Positions 37,571 to 48,017 of a stretch of 64,000 nt of DNA are shown here, in pieces (position 1 is the first letter of the stretch; every line of letters starts with the position of its first letter). Origin of the DNA: Trichomonas vaginalis G3 (taxonomy: Eukaryota; Parabasalia; Trichomonadida; Trichomonadidae); contig NC_067205.1 of the NCBI RefSeq assembly GCF_026262505.1, positions 17,050,001 to 17,114,000 of the forward strand, written 5' to 3'. A program made the translations under genes and the position numbers. The notes beneath the pieces were generated by a model. The model saw only the letters and a list, made by a program, of their open reading frames with translations. It ran no database searches and was not told the origin of the DNA.

Positions 37571-38480
37571 TTGTGTTCTTCTTCAAAATTTTATTTTTTA
37601 TTAAAAAGAATCTTTACAAATATACATTTACTTTAATTAATATTTAAAAACGTGCTCTATCAAAAGTTCCAAAAATTCAATATTTTAGCTTTTCTGAGGT
37701 GTCACTTTTGATGAATTTCTGTTTACAACAATAGAACCTTCTTGCTATTGTGTCAAAATTGCGAAACCGATAGCAAAAATATCTCGCAATATCAAAATTG
37801 AGATATTGAGTGAATTATGCATTATAGAGATTAAAAATCTGATTTGTGAAAACATCTCATCAGTTTCTAGCTAATTCAAAATCTTTACTATCTTATTCGA
37901 TTAAAATGAAAAGGGAATAGTTTCATTATGCTTTAAATGACAGCCTTATAATCTAATCATAGTTTTCGCTCAATATGCAGCATTTTTTTTTCGAAATCTA
38001 TGGTCAATATCCTAAATACTGATTGCTTTGCATTCATATCTCTTACATTTTCTATACCCACATCACTATTCATTGCTATTCCTATCTTTTTCATTTTTGT
38101 TTGTTTCTCTCATAATTTCTCAAAAAACATGATAACTTGATATTTGTAAATATCATACTTTATAACGTAAATAAGAACTTGACCTATTAAGAAAAGCAGT
38201 AATGAAAAGAAAATCTGAAATTCATAAAAATTACAAGTTTCTGATGACAATTAGCTTAATTAAACCAGGTACAGATTATATAATTGTATTTTTATCCAAT
38301 TATCCATATAATATCTTATCCAGAAAAAATAACTTGATCAATACCAAATGATTTTTTAACTAGTAAATAAAGTATTTTCTTTACACACACATTGTATATC
38401 ATAGTTTTTTTTGGTTTCGCAAAACATCCAAAAACAAATATGCTATAAAAGTGACAATTTTAGCAAAACGAAACCCTTAA

Positions 38481-38739
38481 ATGAATATTATTGTTAATAG
38501 ATGATAATACGATTTAGTTACTAATTTTAGAAAAAAATACAAAATTGAAAATGAATAAAAACAAGTGAATAAATCATAAAATTAAAATTTGAATAAGGTT
38601 AAAGGACAAAATTAAATTTGGAAGTTTTGTCTGTTGTTGAGTGTAAGCCGATAAGACATGGACTAATTAAGTATGATAGTTGGATATAAAATTCATTATG
38701 AATAATTTAAATGAAGAAAGTCGGGAAATAAGATTTTTT
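38481..38739. other. Spacer
   Basis: AT-rich, nothing seen. Confidence 0.4.
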
Positions 38740-39104
38740 GTGCACTCTTGTCGGTCGCCATGTCTCATTCCGGGAGACATTGACTATGCATGTCTCCCAG
38801 AATGAGACAATCTTATGCAATCAGAATGTGATTGCAAAACTTTGACGACAAGAGTGTTTTGTGCACTCTTGTCGGTCGCCATGTCTCATTCCGGGAGACA
38901 TTGACTATGCATGTCTCCCAGAATGAGACAATCTTATGCAATCAGAATGTGATTGCAAAACTTTGACCGACAAGAGTGTTTTGTGCACTCTTGTCGGTCG
39001 CCATGTCTCATTCCGGGAGACATTGACTATGCATGTCTCCCAGAATGAGACAATCTTATGCAATCAGAATGTGATTGCAAAACTTTGACCGACAAGAGTG
39101 TTTT
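38740..39104. repeat. Tandem array of three 121-122-bp palindromic units
   Basis: Units 38740-38860, 38861-38982 and 38983-39104 are almost identical; the first lacks one C (TTGACGACA versus TTGACCGACA). A decayed fourth begins at 39105. Each unit folds on itself: GTGCACTCTTGTCGGTC pairs with GACCGACAAGAGTG, and inside GTCTCATTCCGGGAGACA pairs with TGTCTCCCAGAATGAGAC, followed by a small GCAATC/GATTGC hairpin. No protein or separate spacer is present. Confidence 0.9.
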
Positions 39105-39836
39105 GTGCACACTTGTTTGTCATATAAATTGACTATCATAGAACACCCATTACATATATTTTTTAAAATCTAATTTTCCATAATTAATATTTATTTTTCA
39201 TTTTTTGTGCTTTATATAACTTATGGCATGTACAGAACTATTTTACAGACTATGCTGAGCTATTCCCACATATAAACATTTGACAATAACCCATACATAC
39301 TCCCTTCATATTCTGATCTCATGACATATTACCGCAAAAACTATATTTATACAACACACCTCATAAAGTCTCATTTTACCCCTATTAAAGCGTTCAAAAC
39401 CTATTTTCCCGCTGCATAGTTACAGCCTCTTCGATTGCTTTTACCCCGTGTAATCTGATTCTTCAGGTTCCGCTGATTCGATTTCTGCTGTCAGATCGTG
39501 AAAATGTGCATCATATAGCAAGATAAACGCAAATTACTTAACTTAATATTTTCCTTAAAATTTCTCTTCTACTTCTTACTCAAACAACAAAATTTTTAAA
39601 AATATTTTCGCTTAATCTTATATTATTCATTAACAATCTTTCCTATTCTTATATCTAGTTAATATATCAATATCTATATTGAATCTAATATTTTTGCATT
39701 TTTTATTCTCATCTTAACTTCTATAAATGTCACCAAAACATTTCATTCCTAGCAAGAAACAATATATTAGTAATTATGCGTTTATCACCATTGTTACTCA
39801 CATCATATTAATTCATTTTCATATTTTTTTAAATAA
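39105..39836. other. AT-rich spacer upstream of the USP pseudogene
   Basis: No gene. The last 30 bases include TTAATTCATTTTCATATTTT before the ATG at 39837, an initiator-like context. Confidence 0.5.
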
Positions 39837-42800
39837 ATGACTTGGGCTGTGCTGAAGAAGAAGCTTTTTATTTGGCATTTCAAGAATAATATCAAAGACA
39901 TGGATGATCTGCGACAAAGAATCCTCATTTTATGGCATGAACTAATAACCGAAGACTTTTTAACATCTCTATACAACTCTTTCAAAAGAAGATTGTACAT
40001 GATTATCGAATTTGGAGGAGAATGTATTCAAAAAGTCCCAAAAACGGAGAGACATTTAACTGAAGACAGAATCAAGGCGATAAACAAAAGGATTAATGAA
40101 GAAAACATTCAGCCACCGTTAATTGGGGAAATCTTGCAAGGGAAAGATCGAGAAGACTACATCAAAAACAAGGAGACTCGAGAAGGTGATATCTTGTGGG
40201 ATAAAGTAAAAGACGAAACAGTCAAAAAGCTTTTTCTTAACAAGCCAGGAAAATTGACAGAGATTGCAAGGACGCTTAATACTGAGAGAATTGATCTGAT
40301 AGAAAAAAGGGCCTACCAATTGGTTGGACAAGTTTCAAAATCGAAACATCATTTTGACTCTTCTGATTCTTCCGACTCTTCAGACTCTTCAGACTCTTGT
40401 GATGATTTTGATTCTTCTCCTTTGGAACTATCTGAAAATGATTTTATTATCGATTCTGATAGTGAATCAACAGCTCAATATCAACAGATGTTATGGGCAT
40501 CCATCGCTAAAAGCACAGAAACAAATGTTTCCGATTTAATTGATTCACAACAAAGCATCAAAACTAAGAAGAAAAAAAAGAAAATTTCCAAGGATGAAAT
40601 GAGCTATAATCCAAAAAGGGAGAAAACAAAGAAAAAGAATGAAGAAAATAAAATACCAACAAAATTATCTAATCCGTTTCATATATTTTATAATTTCCCT
40701 TTCAAATTAGAGCTTCCAAGTGAGTACGATTTTCCAGAATTTTTAAGGAGCAGTGAAAATTCAAAAAATCAAATCGAAGAGGCTGTAACTTCAAGAATCC
40801 ATGAAGCACGTCAAAGAGTACCACGAAATCCATAATTTGATGCTCGACAGAAAAAACGAACAGTTGGTATGCTGAAAACACAAATACAAGCATTGCATGG
40901 CAATATCTCCCAGTTTGATAAAACTCTTCTCATCCATCATCATCAAATTCTTCAATGTCAGCAATCCCTTGATCAAAATGAAAAAGCATTAGAGAATTTA
41001 AAAACGACTGTTTCTCAATTCATGTTTCAATTGTCTCTTTATCAAAGAGAAATTGATCGTAACAAAATACAAATACAGTCGTTGCAAGAATCAAAAGAGG
41101 CGTTATTAATGTTTCGGATGGATTGTATTCAAAAATTACAATCATTAAATCTAAGAATCAATGAGTTACAAACCGATACAAATATTGCAAATAATCCAAT
41201 TCCAACAATACCCCAATTGGAGGAACTTAACTATTCAAATCCGGCACATCAAGAAATAATCAGTGAAACTCCAAGACCTATGGCACCTGGCGTTTGGATT
41301 TGTCCAGAAACATATAATTGCCCAGCTTATGAACAGAGGAATGATGATTCGAATCCACTGCATTTTGATCTTGACTACTTACAAAATAATTATAACAAGT
41401 ATCATCAAAATTCTCCATCTTATGTTATTAATCAGATTCCTCAACCAATGAATCAGTATTTTCCAATTAGGACTCAGAATCCTCAACCAATGAATCAGAA
41501 TCCTCAACCAATGAATCAGTATTTTCCAATTAGGACTCAGAATTCTCAACCAATGAATCAGAATCCTCAACCAATGAAACAGATTACACCAAGTGTATCA
41601 ACAGAAAATCTTCAAAATGAAAATGCACATATTTATAATGCACTTTTCAATTATTCTTCGGTAAAAAAATTCTCTTCCCAACTTATCAGGAAAGGATCAA
41701 TTTAAATGAATTGTACCAAAGCAGAATTATTGCCATTTCAGATTTGAATACTTTTAATTCTCAATTTCTACTAGCTACAAAACAACCATTCGATGTGATG
41801 ATTAATAAAATTACTGCTATTGAACAAAAGTTAAATGTTGCTCATAAAAGAAGATCAACTGATAACTTAAAAGCGTTACTGAAGAGGCCATTGATTATGT
41901 ATCAAAGGTCAATGAAAAAATACATCATTATTCCACCGAAGCAATCAGAGATAGTTCAAAGAATTCAGAATCTATTTAACTCAGAAGTATTTACACCTCA
42001 ACAACGAGGATATTTTAATGCATTTTCAAATGCATATCTTAATTCAGATGGACATAAAAGCAAAATGTTCGAAACATTTCTGAATGGTATAACTAATTCA
42101 GGGAATACCTGTTATATGAATTCTATTTTATCACTATTGGCAAATATTCCAAAATTTAAGTATATTATTTACACTTGCGATGAAAAATTACAAAGCGATC
42201 TTTTAACCGAACTCAAAATTCTTTTTGCAAAACTAGATTTCATTAATCATCCGAACGTAACTGCGGATAATATCATTGAAATTCTTCGATCACAAATAAT
42301 AGATATTAATTTTTCAGAGCAACAAGATGCGCAGGAATTTATTTTGGTTCTTCTTCAAACAATCCTTAAGGGTGCACCCGCATGTACGTTTATTTGAGAG
42401 GAGGAGAATTACCCTCTCAATTTTGAAAGCTTCGTTAACTTAATATCTCGATGAATATTGGATTAAAATTGAATTTGCCCATACCAATATATCTGATACA
42501 ATATCCTTAAGTTTTACTAAAAAGAATTTTTTAAAATCCCTGCAGATTCGGGGATTTTTAAATTTTTTGATTTTTTTCGAAAATTTTTCGGAAAAAAAAT
42601 ATTTTCAGAAGAGCCTTAACGGCTAAGTTTTATGTTTCATGTTGAGTATCAAAAAGAATGGGCATCTGATATAGCCATCATATATCCCAGAAGCAAATAA
42701 AAATTCTGACTTTTTAAGCATAAAAAATGAAATTTTATTTTTTTGCAAAAAACAGGCCACCCGGATGTACGTTTATTTGAGAGGAGGAGGATTTAATTTT

Positions 42801-44193
42801 TGAAAGCACGAAAATTTGTAAATATGCGAGTTATATAATAATATGCCTTATTTTAAAAAATAAAAATTAAAGCACGTTAAAATCTTTTTTGATGAATTTT
42901 TACAAAAGCTACTCAGGATAATGCAAGATATGAGTAGTTAAACATAAATTTCAAATCAGATTTTACTTATAATAAATATTTTAAATTTCCGAAAATTAAG
43001 TTCAGATCGACTCTATACGTAGTAAATACTAAATAAGGTGCCAAAAACCTATTAAACAGTATCAAAACTATCAAGATTGTAATGTTTTTGAAGAAAAATT
43101 TATAGAATTATGGACTTCAAACAGATATTATGTAAATAAAAATAATATAATGAATTTATTTATTCGTATAATAGCAGTAATAAGTCGATTATTCACTTCT
43201 ACTTCGGAGATTTGAATTTAATTTCGACAGAAAAAGAGATTCAAGAGGGAAATACTAGGGGATACAAACAGCCACCATGACAGGATTATTATGGAGCCAA
43301 GTTGTATTTTTTGATATTTTTAGAGTTTTCCTACCTATTTAGGTACCAAGTTATTGCTTAAAAATTAAGGTTCTAAATTCTGAAGTTTACATGATCCTCC
43401 CGGGCGCACCCTTAAATCTATCCCTGATGAAAATTACAGTCATGAAATATCAAATATGTTTATTGGAAGAACTCAACCTCATACATTCGTTCCAGATATC
43501 AATCTTACTAATATTCAATCACAAGAATTCATGTCATTTATATTTACTCTTGAAAAAGATACTACTTTAATAGATGAAATTGTGGAGTATACTAAAACAA
43601 AGGAAATTGATGAATATGTGGAGAATGGTGTAACATATAAAGCATCTCAAAGATTGACTCTTTTAGAATTACCTCCAATTTTACTAATTGGAATAAATCG
43701 ACGAAAGTTCTTTTACAATCAAAATCACCAACTTGAATACAAAAAAATTGATTGGAAATTTGTGTTTGAAGAAACAATTGATCTTAAACAATTTATTTGC
43801 ATAGATTCACAAGCAGATGATCAAACACCTGAAACACAATTTTCTTTCTACGGCTGCATACTTCATATTGGTGGAGCCAACAGTGGACATTATATCTCAA
43901 TCATGGCAGTCAATGGAAATTATTTTCTATTTAATGATGATAGAGTTGCATATATATTTAGTGGCCCATTAGACTCTGAAATGAATTTTTATGATCATAT
44001 AAGTGATGGAATAGTAAAGGAGAACATTCAAAAGCGATGCGTTTTGCTTATGTATGTAAGGAATGATCAAATTATTCAAAACTTTACACCAATTTTTCAT
44101 TGTGATGTTCCAGATAACATCATTGAACAAATACATTGGCCTCAAAATCTTTTCGAAAAAGTTCTGACAACATATCACAATGCAAACGAATAA
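39837..44193 (+). pseudogene. Ubiquitin-specific protease (family C19) pseudogene with Tc1-tail-like N-terminus
   Basis: Pieces in order: 39837-40835, stop TAA at 40833, then the same frame resumes (40836-41705), a frame change near the A7 run at 41662-41668, 41711-42369, a 1,042-bp TTAA element, then 43412-44193. The Cys box GNTCYMNS has its Cys at 42110-42112, EQQDAQEF at about 42325 and the His box ANSGHYISI with its His at about 43888, the complete USP catalytic set. N-terminal residues 1-65 (MTWAVLKKKLFIWHFKNN, IEFGGECIQ) look like the end of a Tc1/mariner transposase (WAxLK...VIxxxGG). The middle is Ser/Asp-rich, then coiled coil, then NPQPMNQ repeats (41448-41580). It would deubiquitinate proteins; as written it is dead. 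Confidence 0.8.
42370..43411. mobile_element. TTAA-flanked element B inserted in the USP gene
   Basis: Flanked by TTAA at 42366-42369 and 43412-43415. Ends are GGGTGCACCCG (left) and CGGGCGCACCC (right), inverted with one mismatch. A subterminal word (CACCCG.ATGTACGTTTATT) at 42375 recurs at about 42756. No coding sequence. Removing it with one TTAA joins the USP frame on both sides (codon phase matches exactly), so it is a recent, non-autonomous insertion of a TTAA-type transposon family. Confidence 0.85.
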
Positions 44194-45162
44194 TTTTTTT
44201 CTCCATTATTAAAAAAATGCATTATTCTAGATTTGAACCTTCGCCCGTGTGTTTATTCCAGTATACTACGGGCCTATTCCGCCCGTAATTTAATATTTAA
44301 TTTAAAAAATATTAAAAAGAAAAAAAGATTCAGGAATAAATAAAGAATTCATTTTAATCACTAAAATCACTTTTGAATACATTCAAATTTTCAATGTCTG
44401 TAATAAACAGAAATTCATCAAAAGTGACAGCTCTCAATTTTTTGACATTTGTAAATTCTAAATTGAATGAGAAAAATGAAATAATACTAAGCATAATACG
44501 ATATTCTAGATTTAATTATAATTAGGGAAAAGTTAGTTTTGAGAGTACTTTTCATAGGCATATAGAATGAAATCTTCTGAAAAATAATATCACATAAACT
44601 CATATTATTTTCTAATATATAACTATTTTATATAAAAATCAAATTCAATGATCTTAAGGGTATAGTAAACTCAAAATTCTAGAGTTTTGAGAGTGCCAAT
44701 AAACTCTATAGGCCTATATATATCTATATTTTAAAGGAGAGGTTACGCCATAATATTTGATATTATAAATTATTAATTCAAAATAAAAGTAGAAAATGAA
44801 ACTAATTTTATTCTAACCTATATAAATATATCAATAATCTAAAATGATTATAGTCTGAACTATATTTTACCAGATTATCAAATATAAGAGAAATGAAATA
44901 AGGCATAAAAATATCATAGCATAATTATTGGATAAATGCATTAATAAATTATTTATATCATAATGAGAAAAAATCAAAATAAGAAAATGAGCATAATAAT
45001 AATTAATTAAAGTAGTATATGAGTGCGGGTTTAGTGACTTTTTTTGTTACATCTATATATAGACGATGCATTAAAATATATTTATTTATAAATCATTAAA
45101 AAATTAACATTAATTTTAAAATAATTTATTTTTTTATCTTTTATAAAAGAAGTTATATATAG
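44194..45162. other. Spacer with second copy of the 258-bp repeat and a TTAAGGG end
   Basis: 44399-44657 is the second copy of the 37080-37337 repeat. At its end, TTAA (44654-44657) is followed by GGGTATAGTAAACTC, the expected start of another TTAA-type element; no matching right end was found in the window. The rest is AT-rich without genes. Confidence 0.6.
44399..44657. repeat. 258-bp repeat, copy 2
   Basis: See 37080-37337. Confidence 0.9.
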
Positions 45163-45267
45163 ATGATGTCAGATATTCCGCGATTAATTAAACATTGTTT
45201 AAATCCTGAATGGAATCAATGGAGTCATAATCAAAGACCTCATATACGAGAGAGTAAAAGAAATTAG
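45163..45267 (+). CDS. 34-residue mini-ORF at the left edge of Maverick 2
   Basis: ATG at 45163 to TAG at 45265; reads PRLIKHCLNPEWNQWSHNQR, unusually Trp- and His-rich for random AT-rich spacer. It may be the remains of a longer gene or a real small protein. Confidence 0.3.
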   Translation: MMSDIPRLIKHCLNPEWNQWSHNQRPHIRESKRN

Positions 45268-45373
45268 AAATAATTATTTTCATGAATGAAAGATTCACTA
45301 ATAATGAATAAAAAATAAAAAATAATTTTTTTTAAAAATTCATGTCTCAGAATCAACATTGAACTTTAAGAAA

Positions 45374-45742
45374 CTAATGATTATTTGAATTTATGATATC
45401 AATTATTTGATTTATTCTTTCTTCAATCTCTTCTATTCTTTTTGTTAAATCATCTATTTTCATTAATGAGGTGATTCTTGATTGAGGAATAGATTTCAAA
45501 CTAATCACTCCTTTTATTTTTGAAATTTTGAATCCATCAACTTTAAACATTTTATTCAATTTACATGTTGTCAATTCTTCAAATAATTTTTTATTATTAG
45601 CATAATAGTCATTAAATTCTTCAACAGATGAAAAATTTTTTATTTCAGTAATTGGTTTAACAACGTTTATTTTTTGTTGAACATTTTCACTTTCATTTAT
45701 TTCTTCCTCCTTTGTTTCATTTATTTTTAAAATCGGTTTCAT
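45374..45742 (-). CDS. Small coiled-coil protein, 122 residues
   Basis: A 122-codon intact frame. Residues 1-45 are Glu/Lys/Asn-rich and probably flexible, 45-75 (EEFNDYYANNKKLFEEL) helical, 75-95 a small hydrophobic unit (CKLNKMFKVDGFKISKI), and the last 30 residues (DDLTKRIEEIEERINQII) a clear heptad coiled coil. Its plan resembles that of 5065-5310, which also sits next to the edge of Maverick 1. Function unknown. Confidence 0.7.
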   Translation of the reverse strand: MKPILKINETKEEEINESENVQQKINVVKPITEIKNFSSVEEFNDYYANNKKLFEELTTCKLNKMFKVDGFKISKIKGVISLKSIPQSRITSLMKIDDLTKRIEEIEERINQIIDIINSNNH

Positions 45743-45808
45743 TTATCATTAAATAAAAATTAGAATATAAGTGATGAAATATATTTTTTAATTAATATTA
45801 AATCAGAA

Positions 45809-46043
45809 ATGGCGGCAGGATTCTTTAAAAAATTATGGGATGGAATTAAGAAAGCTGCAGGTTGGGTTCATAAAAATTATTAAACCCGTTGCAAACTTTT
45901 TGGCACCAGTAGCGAAAACGGCAGGAACTATCATAGGTGGAGTATTAGGTACTAAAGCAGGTAATCCGGCGATGGGAGCACAAGCAGGTAACGCAATTGG
46001 TGGAATAGCTGAAGGAATACTTAATAAAATAGGGGGTAGATAG
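45809..46043 (+). CDS. Small Gly-zipper protein with amphipathic start, frame-broken
   Basis: ATG at 45809 opens MAAGFFKKLWDGIKKAAGW and stops at 45881-45883. A second frame, open through 46043, continues from about 45875 with KIIKPVANFLAPVAKT and a Gly/Ala-rich helix (GTIIGGVLGTKAGNP...GNAIGGIAEG). One indel in an A/T run explains the split. The N-terminal 11 residues are the same as in the convergent gene at 46068. The first helix is amphipathic and basic/aromatic, the second a glycine-zipper membrane-type helix, so a membrane-active virion component is possible (inference). Confidence 0.6.
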
Positions 46044-46067
46044 TGGAAAAATAAATAAATATTATTT

Positions 46068-46283
46068 TTATCTTAGTATCGGTTGAAGTCTTTGATAAAC
46101 TTTTTCTCCTTTATTTAAAATTTCTCTTATTGGGGCAGCTTTTGGTGTTATTGATTCAGCAACGTCACTAATTGCTTCTTTATTCTTAAATATCCAATTT
46201 GCTCCTTTCTTCATTGTTTCCCAAACTTTATGCGCTCCTCTTTTTACTTTATCCCACAGTTTCTTAAAGAATCCTGCAGCCAT
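46068..46283 (-). CDS. Small amphipathic basic protein, 71 residues
   Basis: A 71-codon intact frame starting MAAGFFKKLWDKVKRGAHKV, identical in its first 11 residues to the gene at 45809 and convergent with it. A second basic amphipathic helix (WETMKKGANWIF) follows, then a helical end. It has no signal peptide. The shared start suggests a duplicated amphipathic helix, perhaps for membrane contact or capsid binding. It is divergent from the capsid gene at 46353 (69 bp apart). Confidence 0.7.
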   Translation of the reverse strand: MAAGFFKKLWDKVKRGAHKVWETMKKGANWIFKNKEAISDVAESITPKAAPIREILNKGEKVYQRLQPILR

Positions 46284-46352
46284 AGTTGATTATTTCATTA
46301 AAATTAAAAATTCATTTTCATCTTTTAATTTTGATTTTTTATTTATTAATAA

Positions 46353-47993
46353 ATGACGACTAACTATTTAGTGCCAAACACCAAACCGATTAATGGAAAT
46401 GTGTTTCATTCATTCGAAAAGATAAATGGAATATTCGCAAAGAATGATGGAAGAAGATATTATAGAGAACTTGAAAGTTCATGCTATGACTCTGATGCTC
46501 CATATTTTGATGATAAACAAACTCATTTAAGAATTACAAATCCGGCTCATGATGTGAACCAATTTGGTGACACATATATTAAACGCAAAGTTAAAGCAAC
46601 TCTAGTTTCAAATAAAGCTTTCACATGTGATGCCGCTTTTAAATGCATGCGTTTATTCGTTGGTTACAAATCATCAAATCAAAGCTTTAAACAATTAGAA
46701 GTAGAAACTGAAAGAGGTGATGCCGGTTATCTTCAGATGGAATGCGCCCGTGAATCTTTTGCATTTGCAACATATAAACCAAAATCAGAAAGGAAAGTTA
46801 AAAAGTTTGTTCATTCGTTATATAATAATGTTCAAAAATATGATAACTCAGTATGTGGTAAATATATTGACCCTTCAGAAGTTTTCAAGAAAGCAAATGA
46901 TGAAGTTGATGTCACTTTTGATATGATTATTCCGGTAAATGATTTGTTAGCATTTCAGGCGTTCGATGATTATCCTAAATCATTTGGTGAAATCATTCTT
47001 AAATATTATGTTTTCAAGGATACTTTAGTATTTTGTCAGGTTGACCCGTTAAGAGTTGCTGATTTACAAAATTATGTTTATGAAAAGATAACTGATGAAA
47101 ATTATGAAAAGATTATGAATCATGTTTATAAATATGATCGCAAATTCCAACAAATCGGACTTCCTGCCAAATTAATTACAGGCTTAGCCGCTACATCTGC
47201 TGACGCAACAGTTGATGACGTTATTATTTCATGCACAAAGATGGAAGTTTTAGAGGATAAATGCATTACACCAGGATACGGTTTAACTGAAGAATCAGTT
47301 AAAGCAATACCACGTTTATTTAGTAAGGAAGATCCATTCATGATTCCAGCTCAACATATTGACGTTCGTTCACTAAATGGAGGTTGCATCACTCCTGAAG
47401 GTATCAGCTCAGATTTCTCATACGCTCTTCATAATGTTTCAGATGTTGTGTTAGCATTTCCGAAGAATGCAATGCAAAGAACAGTTTTAGAAAATCCAAT
47501 GCTTCGAGGTCTTCAGGTCACTATAGATTCCAGAAACTTCCCCGATCAAGCGATGACCACAGTGGGTGACATATTCTTTACACGTATGCTTCAAGCTTCT
47601 GATTTAGATGGAGTGAATGAATGCACAGAAGAATACGAGGACTCATTAACTAGACCACTGAATGATGATGATGGCACACCATTAGCTAGAACATGGAAAG
47701 ACCAAACTTCATTCTTATGCACTATTCCAGTTCAACGTGATGGAGCGGGTATATTCTTTGATGGATTAGAAACTTTCAACTCACAAGTTACAGTACAAGT
47801 GAAAGCTTATCCAATCATTCAGGGTGAAAATGACACTTACTGTTCAAAAGTGACAAATCCTCCTCAGGTTTGGTTTACTAGGACTACATATTGGACATGG
47901 ACACCGGACGAAGGTTTGAAATATCATCCAACAGGTACACCACCGCAGTATAGAAGTTCATATGATGAAATATTGATGAATAGAAATGTTTAA
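46353..47993 (+). CDS. Major capsid protein of the second lineage (double-jelly-roll type)
   Basis: A 546-codon intact frame, beta-rich, few long helices, no membrane segment. N-terminal MTTNYLVPNTKPINGNVF, a middle with VDVTFDMIIPVNDLLAFQAF (a jelly-roll-like alternation) and a C-terminal region with CTIPVQRDGAGIFFDGLETF followed by VTVQVKAYPII and the aromatic-rich TRTTYWTWTPDEG. Length and place next to the small proteins and the ATPase fit the Polinton/PLV capsid. It shows no obvious similarity to the capsid candidate of Maverick 1, so the two elements belong to different lineages. It is one of the few unbroken genes of this relic. Confidence 0.72.
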   Translation: MTTNYLVPNTKPINGNVFHSFEKINGIFAKNDGRRYYRELESSCYDSDAPYFDDKQTHLRITNPAHDVNQFGDTYIKRKVKATLVSNKAFTCDAAFKCMRLFVGYKSSNQSFKQLEVETERGDAGYLQMECARESFAFATYKPKSERKVKKFVHSLYNNVQKYDNSVCGKYIDPSEVFKKANDEVDVTFDMIIPVNDLLAFQAFDDYPKSFGEIILKYYVFKDTLVFCQVDPLRVADLQNYVYEKITDENYEKIMNHVYKYDRKFQQIGLPAKLITGLAATSADATVDDVIISCTKMEVLEDKCITPGYGLTEESVKAIPRLFSKEDPFMIPAQHIDVRSLNGGCITPEGISSDFSYALHNVSDVVLAFPKNAMQRTVLENPMLRGLQVTIDSRNFPDQAMTTVGDIFFTRMLQASDLDGVNECTEEYEDSLTRPLNDDDGTPLARTWKDQTSFLCTIPVQRDGAGIFFDGLETFNSQVTVQVKAYPIIQGENDTYCSKVTNPPQVWFTRTTYWTWTPDEGLKYHPTGTPPQYRSSYDEILMNRNV

Positions 47994-48017
47994 AATTATA
48001 AATTTATTTTTGATTAA

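Larger units (their letters stand above)
36771..38480. mobile_element. TTAA-flanked element A with 18-bp terminal inverted repeats
   Basis: The ends are TTAAGGGTTTCGTTTTGC (36771-36788) and GCAAAACGAAACCCTTAA (38463-38480), exact inverted copies; counting TTAA as the duplicated target gives GGG...CCC ends, as in TTAA-inserting transposons of the piggyBac type. The 1.7 kb interior has no coding potential, so it is non-autonomous. It contains a large palindrome (37251-37570) and a 258-bp segment also present at 44399-44657. Confidence 0.65.

Noticed and set aside
38740-39104. CRISPR-like array
   Set aside because: Three 122-bp units follow each other without variable spacers, and each unit is a palindrome; the organism is eukaryotic.
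40350-40420. Ser/Asp repeat as an independent gene
   Set aside because: It is a low-complexity part of the USP gene in the same frame.
44237-44285. CGCCCGTGTG / GCCCGTAA region as another double-hairpin module or tRNA
   Set aside because: It lacks the second hairpin and the CTTCGCCCTC order; A and B boxes are absent.
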